Below are positions 9,495 to 17,954 of a stretch of 64,000 nt of DNA, one piece after another. A program made the position numbers and the translations under genes. The stretch is taken from contig NZ_BPMK01000018.1 of assembly GCF_019656455.1 (NCBI RefSeq), positions 1-64,000 of the forward strand, read 5' to 3'. Origin of the DNA: Noviherbaspirillum aridicola (GTDB lineage: Bacteria; Pseudomonadota; Gammaproteobacteria; Burkholderiales; Burkholderiaceae_D). Positions within the stretch are counted from its first letter, which is position 1. Each line of letters opens with the position of its first letter. Under the pieces are notes generated by a model. That model was not told the origin of the DNA, made no database searches, and worked only from the letters and a program-made list of their open reading frames with translations.

Positions 9495-10031
9495 TTACTG
9501 CAGCGGCACGCTGCGGAATTCGTCGCCGTCGCCGTCGTCATCGCCGTGATGATGACCATGCGCGCCATGCACGTGTCCGTGCTCGATCTCTTCCTGGCTT
9601 GCGCTGCGCACGTCCGTGACGTTGAGCGTGAAGCGAAGCGCCATGCCGGCCAGCGGATGATTCCCGTCCAGCACGACCTTGTCTTCCGCAATATCGGTCA
9701 CGGTAAAGATCACCGGCTCGTCATCGTCGCCCGCGCCCTCGGGCGTGCCTTCGAACTGCATGCCGAGTTCGATCGGCTCCGGCAGGCGATTGCGCGGCTC
9801 GATCTTGATGAGTTCCGGATCGTATTCGCCGAACGCGTCGTCCGGCTCCACCTGTATGGTGGTCTCGTATCCGGGATCCTTGCCGTCGAGGGCTTCCTCG
9901 ATCTTGGGCAAGGTGTTTTCATAACCGCCGTGCAGGTACACCATAGGCTCGCGGCTCTCCTCGATGAGATTGCCCTGGGCGTCGGACAGTTTGTAGTGCA
10001 GCGTCACAACCGTATTCTTGGCAATCTTCAT
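9495..10031 (-). CDS. slyD: FKBP-type peptidyl-prolyl isomerase SlyD
   Basis: A 178-residue SlyD. The FKBP domain is split by the insert-in-flap chaperone domain (MKIAKNTVVTLHYKLSDAQG at the start; VVLDGNHPLAGMALRF about residues 120-135). The C-terminus is a His/Asp-rich metal-binding tail (GHVHGAHGHHHGDDDGDGD) that binds nickel in homologues. Roles are proline isomerisation, chaperoning and nickel delivery. The ATG at 10031 follows GGAAG; the upstream ATG at 10094 is unlikely. A TATAAT -10 on the minus strand lies at 10062-10067. Divergent from roxA. Confidence 0.93.
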   Translation of the reverse strand: MKIAKNTVVTLHYKLSDAQGNLIEESREPMVYLHGGYENTLPKIEEALDGKDPGYETTIQVEPDDAFGEYDPELIKIEPRNRLPEPIELGMQFEGTPEGAGDDDEPVIFTVTDIAEDKVVLDGNHPLAGMALRFTLNVTDVRSASQEEIEHGHVHGAHGHHHGDDDGDGDEFRSVPLQ

Positions 10032-10162
10032 TGCGCTTCCTTTCATGTGGGTGATTGGCCGATTATAGCGGCAGCGGCTGCACGCGATGGACATCTTCGC
10101 AAGGACGGAGCGGCCGCATTGATCGATGAAAACTTCGCGTCTGCCGGCCGGATGCGAGCCGA

Positions 10163-10168
10163 TATAAT
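10163..10168 (+). promoter_or_regulatory. -10 box for a probably leaderless roxA mRNA
   Basis: TATAAT ends six bases before the roxA ATG. Transcription would begin at or next to the start codon, and there is no ribosome binding site in between. The -35 region is weak. A leaderless transcript is inferred. Confidence 0.5.
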
Positions 10169-10174
10169 GCGCGC

Positions 10175-11296
10175 ATGAAAAAACTCACCCTGCTTGGCGG
10201 CCTCACGCCGCAACAATTCCTGCGCGAATACTGGCACAAGAAACCCTTGCTCATCCGCCAGGCGATCCCCGGATTCAAGCCCTTGTTTTCCCGCGAGCAG
10301 CTGGCGGAGATGACGCAGCGGGACGATGTCGAATCGCGCCTCATCACCCATTTCGGCAAACGCTGGCAATTGGTGCGCGGCCCGCTGGAAACGGTTCCCC
10401 CTTTCACCCGCAAACCCTGGACCATGCTGGTGCAGGGCGTGAACCTCCATGACGACGCGGCCGATGCATTGATGCAGCAGTTCCGCTTCATCCCGGACGC
10501 GCGTCTCGACGACCTGATGATCAGTTATGCGACCGACGGCGGCGGCGTCGGCCCCCACTTCGACTCCTACGATGTCTTCTTGCTGCAGGCGCACGGGCAA
10601 CGCCGCTGGCGCATCGGCCCGCAAAAAGACCTGAGCCTGGTCGAAGGCCTGCCGCTGAAGATCCTCAAGCATTTCGAGCCCGAGCAGGAGTATGTGCTGG
10701 AGCCCGGCGACATGCTTTACCTGCCGCCGCACTATGCGCACGACGGCATCGCGGTCGGCGAGTGCATGACCTACTCGATCGGCTTCCGCACGCCGCATTT
10801 CCAGGAGCTCGGGGAAGCCTTCCTTCAGTTCATGGCGGAATCCATCGAGCTCGATGGTCGCTATGCGGATCCCGATCTGGCGCCAACGACGCGCCCCGCC
10901 GAAATCAGCAACGCGATGCTGGACCAGGTGAGCGAGCAGATCGCGCGCATCCGCTTCGAGCGGGACGACATCGCCATCTTCCTCGGCGAATACCTGTCGG
11001 AGCCCAAGCCGACCGTTTTCTTCGACCCGCCCGCGCGTGCGATGAGCCGGGACCGGTTCCTGGCCGCAGCGGCCAAGCGCGGCATCAGGCTGTCGCGCAA
11101 GACGCGCATGCTGTACCGCGGCCGCCAGCTCTTCATCAATGGCGAATCCTTTACGATGGGGCGCGCCGACCGGGCGGCATTGATCGCCCTTGCCGATCAG
11201 CGCCGGCTCGACCCGCAGGCCATGCAATCCGCTTCTGAGGATGTGCGGGATGCGCTGTATACCTGGTATCAGGATGGATGGCTGATGCCGGCGTAG
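10175..11296 (+). CDS. roxA: Ribosomal protein arginine hydroxylase (JmjC/cupin, YcfD/RoxA type)
   Basis: A 373-residue Fe(II)/2-oxoglutarate oxygenase. The metal triad is His128 and Asp130 in GPHFDSYD and His189 in LPPHYAHDG, close to the E. coli YcfD positions. The N-terminus (LREYWHKKPLLIRQAI) is typical of the family, and the C-terminal part is the dimerisation and winged-helix region. YcfD hydroxylates an arginine of ribosomal protein L16. Divergent from slyD; translation probably begins on a leaderless mRNA. Confidence 0.88.
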   Translation: MKKLTLLGGLTPQQFLREYWHKKPLLIRQAIPGFKPLFSREQLAEMTQRDDVESRLITHFGKRWQLVRGPLETVPPFTRKPWTMLVQGVNLHDDAADALMQQFRFIPDARLDDLMISYATDGGGVGPHFDSYDVFLLQAHGQRRWRIGPQKDLSLVEGLPLKILKHFEPEQEYVLEPGDMLYLPPHYAHDGIAVGECMTYSIGFRTPHFQELGEAFLQFMAESIELDGRYADPDLAPTTRPAEISNAMLDQVSEQIARIRFERDDIAIFLGEYLSEPKPTVFFDPPARAMSRDRFLAAAAKRGIRLSRKTRMLYRGRQLFINGESFTMGRADRAALIALADQRRLDPQAMQSASEDVRDALYTWYQDGWLMPA

Positions 11297-11374
11297 GAGA
11301 AAAACCGTCGGTCGAATGCTTACAAATGCCTTACTTCGTGGCGCCGGGGCTGCATCCTTTCAATGAAATGTAGC

Positions 11375-11380
11375 TATAAT
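11375..11380 (+). promoter_or_regulatory. -10 box of the lipoprotein gene
   Basis: A consensus TATAAT in the 201-base gap after roxA would give a leader of about 110 bases for the lipoprotein gene. No good -35 is seen at the proper distance. Confidence 0.45.
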
Positions 11381-11443
11381 TGCGGGCTAGGAAGTTTTCC
11401 TGTTCGTCATGCGAATGTCGCGCTGGAGAACGCCTACCGAGCG

Positions 11444-11461
11444 ATAATTACCGGTAATTAT
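11444..11461. repeat. 18-bp perfect palindrome in the lipoprotein leader
   Basis: ATAATTACCGGTAATTAT is a perfect palindrome 36 bases before the ATG at 11498, inside the predicted transcript. It could be an operator or a weak RNA hairpin. It is AT-rich against a GC-rich background. No regulator can be assigned from the sequence. Confidence 0.6.
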
Positions 11462-11497
11462 TCATCGCAAAAACCTATAACTTTGAAGGGAAATCCC

Positions 11498-11776
11498 ATG
11501 AAAAAGACTCTGTTGATCGCCTCGCTCCTCGCTGTTGCCCTGGCCGCTTGCGGCAAGAAGGAAGAAGCTGCTCCGGCCGCTGCTCCCGCTGCTGAAGCAC
11601 CCGCTGCCGCTCCGGCTGCTCCCGCTGCTCCGGCTGCTGAAGCTCCGGCTGCCGCTCCGGCTGCTCCGGCTGCTGACAGCAACGCTGCTGCTCCGGCCGC
11701 TCCGGCTGCTGACAGCAACGCTGCCGCTCCGGCTGCCCCGGCTGCTCCGGCTGCAGAAGCTCCCGCACAGAAGTAA
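11498..11776 (+). CDS. Small Ala/Pro-rich lipoprotein
   Basis: A 92-residue protein with a lipoprotein signal peptide (MKKTLLIASLLAVALAACGK; lipidated Cys18 after LAA). The rest is a low-complexity Ala/Pro/Glu spacer without a folded domain; the unit APAADSNAA occurs twice in tandem. It probably lies in the periplasm, anchored to a membrane, but its function is unknown. The frame is open from 11363, but the ATG at 11498 follows GAAGGG and begins the signal peptide. A strong terminator follows. Confidence 0.8.
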   Translation: MKKTLLIASLLAVALAACGKKEEAAPAAAPAAEAPAAAPAAPAAPAAEAPAAAPAAPAADSNAAAPAAPAADSNAAAPAAPAAPAAEAPAQK

Positions 11777-11790
11777 TTTCGACTGCGAAA

Positions 11791-11820
11791 AAAAACCGAC
11801 CTTCGGGTCGGTTTTTTTTT
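11791..11820 (+). terminator. Rho-independent terminator after the lipoprotein gene
   Basis: A CCGACC/GGTCGG stem (11796-11801, 11806-11811) with a TTCG tetraloop is followed by nine T residues and preceded by A residues. It is strong and could serve both this gene and the convergent MBL gene. Confidence 0.93.
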
Positions 11821-11831
11821 GCCCATGACGT

Positions 11832-12611
11832 TCAGATCGCCAGGTCTATCCAGTCGAAGCCCTGCTGCTGGCAGGCGATTGCAATCTCCACCTCATCCAC
11901 GCCTGGCACTGCCTGCAATGCGGCCAGAGCAAGTTCAGGCGTATTGTTCTGCTGACTGAGATGAGCGCCGACGACGATGCGCAGCCGTGAACGATCGATG
12001 GCCGCGAGGATCTCGGCCGACGACGCGTTCGACAGATGGCCGAACGGCCCGCCGATGCGCCGGCGCAGTGAGGGCGGATAGGTGGAATTGGCCAGCATTT
12101 CGCGGTCATGATTGCACTCGAGGACCAGCCCGTCACAGGCGCCGAGCATCTCGATCAGATGCGGCGTCGGCTGCCCCGCATCGGTCAGCACGCCAAGCCG
12201 CCGTGCTCCGTCGCTGGCGACATACTGGACCGGCTCGCGCGCATCGTGGGGCACGGTGTACGGCGTGAGTTCGAGGCCGCCGATGGAGAAGCTCTCGCTG
12301 TCCCGGCACAGCATCACCTCCACGCCGTCGCAGTCCCCGCGCACCGCCTGCAGCGTGCCCCAGGTCAGCCAGACGGGTATGCGGTGGCGGCGCGCGAAGC
12401 GGAATACGCCTCCCACATGGTCGGTATGCTCATGCGTGACGATGATGCCGTCGATATCGCCTGGTGTCAGGCCGACGCGCTGCAGACGCCGCTCGGTCTC
12501 CCTGATCGCGAAACCGCAATCGAGCATGACCGTGGTGCGGGATTGATCGGCAGCGGCGGAGATGAGCAGGGAATTGCCCTCGCTGCCGCTGCCCAGACTG
12601 GCAAACTTCAA
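11832..12611 (-). CDS. MBL-fold metallo-hydrolase (YycJ/WalJ-like)
   Basis: A 259-residue metallo-beta-lactamase-fold protein. It starts MKFASLGSGSEGNSLLI and has the metal motif HEHTDH (60-65), the Asp in VLTDAGQPTPH, and LECNHD. It resembles the YycJ/WalJ group of small MBL hydrolases, some of which are nucleases; the substrate here is not known. It lies 12 bases after bamC, so the two are probably cotranscribed. Convergent with the lipoprotein gene. Confidence 0.82.
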   Translation of the reverse strand: MKFASLGSGSEGNSLLISAAADQSRTTVMLDCGFAIRETERRLQRVGLTPGDIDGIIVTHEHTDHVGGVFRFARRHRIPVWLTWGTLQAVRGDCDGVEVMLCRDSESFSIGGLELTPYTVPHDAREPVQYVASDGARRLGVLTDAGQPTPHLIEMLGACDGLVLECNHDREMLANSTYPPSLRRRIGGPFGHLSNASSAEILAAIDRSRLRIVVGAHLSQQNNTPELALAALQAVPGVDEVEIAIACQQQGFDWIDLAI

Positions 12612-12623
12612 TAGATGGGATGC

Positions 12624-13778
12624 TTACTTGAGCTGATCGTTGAGCAGCGTGAGGATGCGGTTGGCCGTCTGCGAACTGTCAGGCGCGCCGTCCTTGTTCA
12701 GCACCGCCACCTGGCTGGTGCTGCCCGCGCCCTTCACCGATACCTGGTAGCGTGCGGCGGTCCTGGCCTTGTCCTTGTCCGAGCCGAAGCTGAACAGGCG
12801 CGACAGGAAGCCCTTGTCGGATGCCTTGTCCTTGTCCTGCTCCGGGTCGACATAGCGCACATAGTACAGGCCCTGGCTGCGGTCGCGGTCTTCCACCGTG
12901 AAGCCGACGCGGTCCAGTGCAAGGCCGACGCGACGCCATGCGCGCTCGAAGCCTTCATCCACTTCGACGTAGCCGGCGGCGCCGGACTTGACGAGCTTGG
13001 CGCGAATCGGCTGCAGGCCGGCATTGGCGACCACCGCCTTCGCCTTGGTGGATTCGGCGCCCAGACGCGTCATCAGGCGCGAGAGGAATTCGGCTTCCAG
13101 CTCGGGATCGGATTCCCGCGGCGTCCACACGGTGCTGTCCTTCTGCTGGCCGACCAGCACTTCCTGCATGCCGCGATGGCTGATGTAGATCTCCGTGGTG
13201 CCGTCCGCGCCGCGCTCGAGGCGGGTGCGGAACTTGTCGCGCTCGCCGGTCGAATACAGGGAATCGAGCGCCTTGCCGAGCGTATTGCGGATGAAGTCCT
13301 GCGGGATCTTGGCACGGTTCTCGGCCCAGTCGGTTTCCATCACGCCGGCCTGGGGAGACTCCTGCGTCAGCAGAAAGCCGGAATCCTGCCAGAAATCCTT
13401 GAGCTGCGGCCACAGCGCTTCGGGCGCCTGCCTGACCACCAGCCAGCGCTGATTGCCCGCGCGCTCGATGCGCATGTCCGTATTGGCGACGGGAGCGACC
13501 ACCGAGGTCTGTTCAGGGCGCGCGCTCTGCTGCAGCATGAAGCCGGATGCGGTCGCCTGGCCGCGGTTCGCCTCAGGGATCGCGTACCGGTTCTCGCGCT
13601 GCAGCTTGGTCAGATCGGGAGGAATCTCGAGCGAAGGCGCCTTGCCCGCGCTCTTGTACTCGACGCCGCTCGGTTGAAGCATCTCGTTGAGAGAGCCGCT
13701 GCATCCGGCGAGGCCGGCGACAGCGAGTGCACAGATGAGCCCACGTTGGGCGGTCCGAAGGTGCTTGCGAGTTGTCAT
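12624..13778 (-). CDS. bamC: Outer membrane assembly lipoprotein BamC
   Basis: A 384-residue BamC (NlpB). The lipoprotein signal ends LAGC with Cys26. The unstructured N-terminal stretch contains EYKSAGKAPSLEIPPDL, the conserved part that contacts BamD. Two helix-grip domains follow, the first ending near NTDMRIERAG...LKDFWQDSGF and the second around VDEGFERAWRRVGLALD. BamC belongs to the beta-barrel assembly machine. The ATG at 13778 is chosen because it begins the signal peptide. It follows dapA by 49 bases, the classical pairing. Confidence 0.92.
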   Translation of the reverse strand: MTTRKHLRTAQRGLICALAVAGLAGCSGSLNEMLQPSGVEYKSAGKAPSLEIPPDLTKLQRENRYAIPEANRGQATASGFMLQQSARPEQTSVVAPVANTDMRIERAGNQRWLVVRQAPEALWPQLKDFWQDSGFLLTQESPQAGVMETDWAENRAKIPQDFIRNTLGKALDSLYSTGERDKFRTRLERGADGTTEIYISHRGMQEVLVGQQKDSTVWTPRESDPELEAEFLSRLMTRLGAESTKAKAVVANAGLQPIRAKLVKSGAAGYVEVDEGFERAWRRVGLALDRVGFTVEDRDRSQGLYYVRYVDPEQDKDKASDKGFLSRLFSFGSDKDKARTAARYQVSVKGAGSTSQVAVLNKDGAPDSSQTANRILTLLNDQLK

Positions 13779-13827
13779 GTCGATGTTCAGAGTGATCTTG
13801 AAGGCTTGCGGCGCGAAAATGCGGCGC

Positions 13828-14706
13828 TTATTGTAATACACCGGATTCGCGCAAGGCCTCGCGCACGGCGCCGTGCCATGCCTCGCCCATGGGCACGAGC
13901 GGCAGGCGGATGCCGGCCGGGATCAGTCCCATCTGCTCCAGCGCCCATTTCACCGGCACCGGATTCGGTTCCACGAAGAGCTTGATGTGCAGCGGCAGCA
14001 GACGGTTGTTGATGGCGACCGCCTCGGCCACGTTGCCCGCCATCGCGGCGGCGCACAGCTCGTGCATGGCGCGCGGCGCGACGTTGGCGGTGACGGAGAT
14101 GTTGCCTTTGGCGCCGCAGAACATCAGCGCCATGGCGGTCGCGTCGTCGCCTGAATAGACGGCAAACGAAGACGGTGCCAGGCGGATCAGGTCGCTGCCG
14201 CGCGCGATGTTGCCGGTCGCATCCTTGACGCCGACGATGCCGGGCACCCCGGCCAGACGGAGGATGGTCTCATTGGACATGTCGGCCACGGTACGGCCGG
14301 GCACGTTGTAGAGGATGACCGGCAGGTCGACCGCTTCCGCGATCTTGCGGAAATGCTGGTACATGCCTTCCTGGGTCGGGCGGTTGTAGTAGGGGACGAC
14401 CTGCAGCGATGCGTCGGCGCCGACATCCTTGGCGAACTGAGTGAGTTCGATCGCCTCGGCCGTCGAATTGCCGCCGGTGCCGGCGATGATCGGTACGCGC
14501 CCTGCCGCGTGTTCCACCGCCACCCTGATCAGCTCGCAATGCTCGTCGACCGACACGGTCGGCGATTCGCCGGTGGTGCCCACGATGACGATGCCGTCGG
14601 TGCCTTCTGCGACATGCCAGTCGATCAGCTTGCGCAGGCCCGGCAGATCGAGGCTGCCATCGGCGTGCATGGGAGTCACAATTGCGACAATACTGCCCTG
14701 AATCAT
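13828..14706 (-). CDS. dapA: 4-hydroxy-tetrahydrodipicolinate synthase
   Basis: A 292-residue DapA of standard length. Schiff-base lysine Lys161 (IVGVKDATG), Tyr133 (ILYNVPGRT) and Thr44-Thr45 (VGTTGESPT) are all in place. It condenses pyruvate with aspartate semialdehyde on the lysine/diaminopimelate route. The ATG at 14706 gives the usual [13 protein letters not shown] start; the longer frame to 14769 is rejected. It is the first gene of the dapA-bamC-MBL group. Confidence 0.97.
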   Translation of the reverse strand: MIQGSIVAIVTPMHADGSLDLPGLRKLIDWHVAEGTDGIVIVGTTGESPTVSVDEHCELIRVAVEHAAGRVPIIAGTGGNSTAEAIELTQFAKDVGADASLQVVPYYNRPTQEGMYQHFRKIAEAVDLPVILYNVPGRTVADMSNETILRLAGVPGIVGVKDATGNIARGSDLIRLAPSSFAVYSGDDATAMALMFCGAKGNISVTANVAPRAMHELCAAAMAGNVAEAVAINNRLLPLHIKLFVEPNPVPVKWALEQMGLIPAGIRLPLVPMGEAWHGAVREALRESGVLQ

Positions 14707-14793
14707 GATGATGTTAGCGGTAAGGAATGAAAGGGACGATTGTAACGGAACGAAGCTCCCATGGGGCAATCCCGCATGGAATACGGCCTCGGG

Positions 14794-15351
14794 TCACAGT
14801 CGCGCGAGATCCGGCGCAAAACCGGGAGCGCCGGCGCAGATGCGCTGGACCATTGCCGGCTTTGGCACATCAACGCGCCCGTCCTCGTATGCGATGACAC
14901 GGGCGCCGGCACGATGCGCCTCCGACAGCAGCTCGCCGGGGCGCAGCAGGAAATCGGGACGCGTGGGCTTGCCAAACTGCTCATTACCCGCGGCGAAGGT
15001 TTCGTAGATGAGCAGCCCGTCCTGCGCCAGGCTGCGGAACAGATGCGGGAACAGCGGCTTGTGCAGATAGTTGGTGACGACGATGCCGGCGAACCGCCCG
15101 GCTTCGAACGGCCAGGGATGGCCTTCCTGCTCGAGGTCCGCCTGCATGACGGTGATGCCGGCGCCGGCGGCGCGCGCCAGCGCGTCGGCATCGCGGTCGA
15201 CGGCGAGCACCGGGTGGCCGAGCGCCGCCAGCAGGCGCGCGTGACGGCCGCCGCCGCAGGCCAGGTCGAGCACCTCCCCGGCCGGAATCAGGCGGGCGAA
15301 GCGCGCGACCCAGTCGGAGGGCCGGTCCAGCGCAGCATGCGGGATACTCAT
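14794..15351 (-). CDS. Class I SAM-dependent methyltransferase
   Basis: A 185-residue Rossmann-fold methyltransferase. Motif I is VLDLACGGGRHARLLAALGH (about 28-47), then VLAVDRDADAL, and ADLEQEG. It resembles TehB-type small methyltransferases, but the substrate cannot be told from sequence. It lies four bases after trpS and is probably cotranscribed with it. Confidence 0.8.
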   Translation of the reverse strand: MSIPHAALDRPSDWVARFARLIPAGEVLDLACGGGRHARLLAALGHPVLAVDRDADALARAAGAGITVMQADLEQEGHPWPFEAGRFAGIVVTNYLHKPLFPHLFRSLAQDGLLIYETFAAGNEQFGKPTRPDFLLRPGELLSEAHRAGARVIAYEDGRVDVPKPAMVQRICAGAPGFAPDLARL

Positions 15352-15355
15352 CCGC

Positions 15356-16558
15356 TCAACGGTAGTTAAGGCCCATCGCGCTGCGCACGTCGACCATGGT
15401 CTCCTGCGCCAGCTTGCGCGCGGCGGCGCAGCCGTCTTCGACGATCTCGCGCACCAGCTTCGGGTTGTCGAGATACTGCTGGGCGCGTTCGCGCATCGGT
15501 TCCTGTTCCTTCAGCACGCCGTCGACGACCGGCTGCTTGCACTCGATGCAGCCGATGCCCGCGGAGCGGCAGCCCTTGAGCACCCACTCCTTGGTCGGCT
15601 CGTCGGAATACACCTTGTGCAGCTGCCATACCGGGCATTTCTCGGGCTCGCCCGGGTCGGTGCGGCGCACGCGGGCCGGATCGGTGGGCATGGTGCGGAT
15701 CTTCTTGGTCACGCTGTCGCGATCCTCGCGCAGCGCGATGGCATTGCCATAGCTTTTCGACATCTTCTGGCCGTCCAGGCCGGGCAGACGCGAAGCTTCG
15801 GTGAGCCTGGCCTGCGGCTCGACCAGGATGATGCGGCCGGTGCCTTCCAGATGGCCCAGCAGGCGTTCGCGGTCTTCCTGCGACAGGCTCTGCGCCTGGT
15901 CGAGCAGGGTGCGCGCATAGCCGAGGGCCTCGGCCTTGCCCTGCTCCTGGTATTCGGCGCGCAGCGTGTTGTAGCTGCGGGCGGCCTTGCTGCCGAGCTT
16001 CTTGATCGCTTCCTGCACCTTCTGCTCGAAGCCGCGCTCCTTGCCGTACAGGTGATTGAAGCGACGCGCCAGCTCCCGCATCATTTCGATGTGCGGGATC
16101 TGGTCTTCACCCACCGGCACCATGCTGGCGCGGTAGATCAGCACGTCGGCCGCCTGCAGCAGCGGATAGCCGAGGAAGCCGTAGGTCGCGAGATCGCGGT
16201 CGGCCAGCTTTTCCTGCTGGTCCTTGTAGGTCGGCACCCGCTCCAGCCAGCCGAGCGGCGTCGCCATCGACAGCAGCAGGTGCAGTTCGGCGTGCTCCGG
16301 CACCTTGGACTGGATGAAGATGGTCGCCTTGTTGGGGTCGATGCCCGCGGCCAGCCAGTCGATCACCATGTCCCAGGTGCTGGTTTCGATGATGCTGGGA
16401 TCGTCGTAGTGCGTCGTCAGCGCATGCCAGTCGGCGACGAAGAACAGGCAGGGATGCTCGGACTGCATCCTGATCCAGTTTTTCAGCGCGCCATGGTAAT
16501 GGCCAAGATGCATCGCCCCCGTCGGGCGCATGCCGGAAACTACACGTTCGGGGTACAT
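15356..16558 (-). CDS. trpS: Tryptophan-tRNA ligase
   Basis: A 400-residue class I synthetase with the HIGH-type motif MHLGHYHG near the N-terminus and KMSKSYGN. It is longer than the 334-residue E. coli enzyme. The C-terminal anticodon-binding region carries four cysteines, Cys308, Cys330, Cys337 and Cys340 (C-x21-C-x6-C-x2-C), close to the [4Fe-4S] pattern of Thermotoga maritima TrpRS; cluster binding here is inference. The ATG follows the stop of the M50 gene by five bases. Followed by the methyltransferase gene. Confidence 0.96.
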   Translation of the reverse strand: MYPERVVSGMRPTGAMHLGHYHGALKNWIRMQSEHPCLFFVADWHALTTHYDDPSIIETSTWDMVIDWLAAGIDPNKATIFIQSKVPEHAELHLLLSMATPLGWLERVPTYKDQQEKLADRDLATYGFLGYPLLQAADVLIYRASMVPVGEDQIPHIEMMRELARRFNHLYGKERGFEQKVQEAIKKLGSKAARSYNTLRAEYQEQGKAEALGYARTLLDQAQSLSQEDRERLLGHLEGTGRIILVEPQARLTEASRLPGLDGQKMSKSYGNAIALREDRDSVTKKIRTMPTDPARVRRTDPGEPEKCPVWQLHKVYSDEPTKEWVLKGCRSAGIGCIECKQPVVDGVLKEQEPMRERAQQYLDNPKLVREIVEDGCAAARKLAQETMVDVRSAMGLNYR

Positions 16559-16563
16559 GGTAA

Positions 16564-17223
16564 TCAGCTCAGGAAAAGAGTCAGGGGAGAAATGATCAGC
16601 TTCAGCAGACCGTGGGCGGCGGTCATCACCGGCACCATCCAGAAATACAGCACCTTCAGCAGCACCAGCGCCATCACGATGAAAAAGCCGTAGGGCTCGA
16701 TCTGCGCGAACTTGTACGCATAGCGGTGCGGCAGCAGGCTGGTCAGAACCCGCCCGCCGTCGAGCGGCGGCACGGGAAACAGGTTGAAGGCGAACATGAC
16801 GAGATTGGTGAGCACGCCCGCCTGCGCCATCCGCACGAAGAAGGTTTCATCGATGCCGGACACCGCAAGCATGATCGCGAACAGCATCCAGAGCAAGGCC
16901 ATCACGAAATTGGCCGACGGGCCGGCCAGCGCCACCCAGGCCATGTCGCGCTTGGGCTTGCGCAGATTGCCATATTCCACCGGCACCGGCTTCGCATAGC
17001 CGAAAAGGAAATTGCCGGATGTGGAGATGTACAGCAGGATGGGAATGATGATGGTGCCGAAGGGGTCGATGTGCCTGACGGGATTCAGGCTCATCCGTCC
17101 CTGCATGTAGGCGGTGGAGTCGCCGAGGTAGCGCGCCGCGTACGCGTGCGCCGCCTCATGCAGCGTGATCGCGAACAGCACGGGCAGTGCATATACCGCG
17201 ACGGTTTGTATGAGTTCTTCCAT
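16564..17223 (-). CDS. Site-2 protease family (M50) membrane metalloprotease
   Basis: A 219-residue integral membrane protein. The zinc motif HEAAH (22-26) sits in the first membrane segment, and the third ligand motif NLFPVPPLDGG lies in a later segment. The NPVRHIDPFGTIIIP stretch between them is typical of the short, PDZ-less S2P group. Such proteases cut membrane-embedded substrates; the substrate here is unknown. It is immediately upstream of trpS, separated by five bases. Confidence 0.87.
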   Translation of the reverse strand: MEELIQTVAVYALPVLFAITLHEAAHAYAARYLGDSTAYMQGRMSLNPVRHIDPFGTIIIPILLYISTSGNFLFGYAKPVPVEYGNLRKPKRDMAWVALAGPSANFVMALLWMLFAIMLAVSGIDETFFVRMAQAGVLTNLVMFAFNLFPVPPLDGGRVLTSLLPHRYAYKFAQIEPYGFFIVMALVLLKVLYFWMVPVMTAAHGLLKLIISPLTLFLS

Positions 17224-17280
17224 GGGGCGAGATTCTAACAGAGCGGCCGCCCGCCCCGTTTCACGAGTGAAATACCCGGA

Positions 17281-17904
17281 TTACAGGCCGAATACCGAGG
17301 CGTCTCCCCTGCCCTGGCGCACCAGTTCCGGTTCGTCGCCGGTCAGGTCGATCACCGTGGTCGGCTCCAGGCTGCAGGCGCCGCCGTCGATCACCAGTTC
17401 GACCTGGCGCTGGAGCCGCTCGCGCACTTCCTCCGGATCGGTCAGCGGATCGGTATCGTCGGGCAGGATCAGGGTGGTGCCGATCAGCGGCTGGCCGAGT
17501 TCTTCCAGCAAGGCGCTGGCGACCGGATTTTCCGGCACCCGCAGGCCGATGGTCCGGCGCGACGGATGGCTGAGCCGGCGCGGGACTTCCTTGGTCGCCT
17601 CCAGAATGACGGTGTAGGGTCCGGGCGTGGCCGCCTTGAGCAGCCGGTACTGGCGGTTGTCCACCCGCGCATACTGGGCGATTTCGCTCAGGTCGCGGCA
17701 CAGCAGGGTCAGATGGTGCTTGTCGTCGACGCCGCGAATGCGGCGCAGGCGCTCGACCGCCGACTTGTCGTCGAGGTGGCAGACCAGCGCGTAGCAGGCG
17801 TCGGTGGGGAGCGCGACGATGCCGCCGCGGTGAATGATGTCCGCCGCCTGCTTGATGAGTCGCAGCTGGGGGTTCTCGGGATGGATCTGGAAGTATTGGC
17901 TCAT
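17281..17904 (-). CDS. YciO/Sua5/YrdC-family protein
   Basis: A 207-residue Sua5/YciO/YrdC-domain protein (GGIVALPTDACYALVCHL at about 28-45; KHHLTLLCRDLSE; PGPYTVILEAT; RRTIGLRVPENP). The family includes threonylcarbamoyl-AMP synthases for tRNA t6A37, and the stand-alone YciO branch whose in vivo role is less clear. The layout is YciO-like. A terminator-shaped hairpin ends only three bases before the ATG and there is no ribosome binding site, so expression control is unusual. Confidence 0.82.
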   Translation of the reverse strand: MSQYFQIHPENPQLRLIKQAADIIHRGGIVALPTDACYALVCHLDDKSAVERLRRIRGVDDKHHLTLLCRDLSEIAQYARVDNRQYRLLKAATPGPYTVILEATKEVPRRLSHPSRRTIGLRVPENPVASALLEELGQPLIGTTLILPDDTDPLTDPEEVRERLQRQVELVIDGGACSLEPTTVIDLTGDEPELVRQGRGDASVFGL

Positions 17905-17906
17905 GA

Positions 17907-17935
17907 AAAAAGAACGGCGGTCTTGTCGACCGCCG
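17907..17935 (-). terminator. Terminator-like hairpin between htpX and the YciO gene
   Basis: On the minus strand an 8-bp stem CGGCGGTC/GACCGCCG (17915-17922, 17928-17935) with a 5-base loop is followed by GTTC-type bases and six T residues. The T run reaches almost to the ATG of the YciO gene (17904). It would end htpX transcription, and it also occupies the place of the next gene's ribosome binding site. Confidence 0.75.
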
Positions 17936-17954
17936 CCATTGACAGGTTGGAAGA

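Noticed and set aside
11498-11776. Ala/Pro repeats as a CRISPR-like array
   Set aside because: The repeats are in-frame coding slippage units without spacers; no CRISPR array is present in the window.
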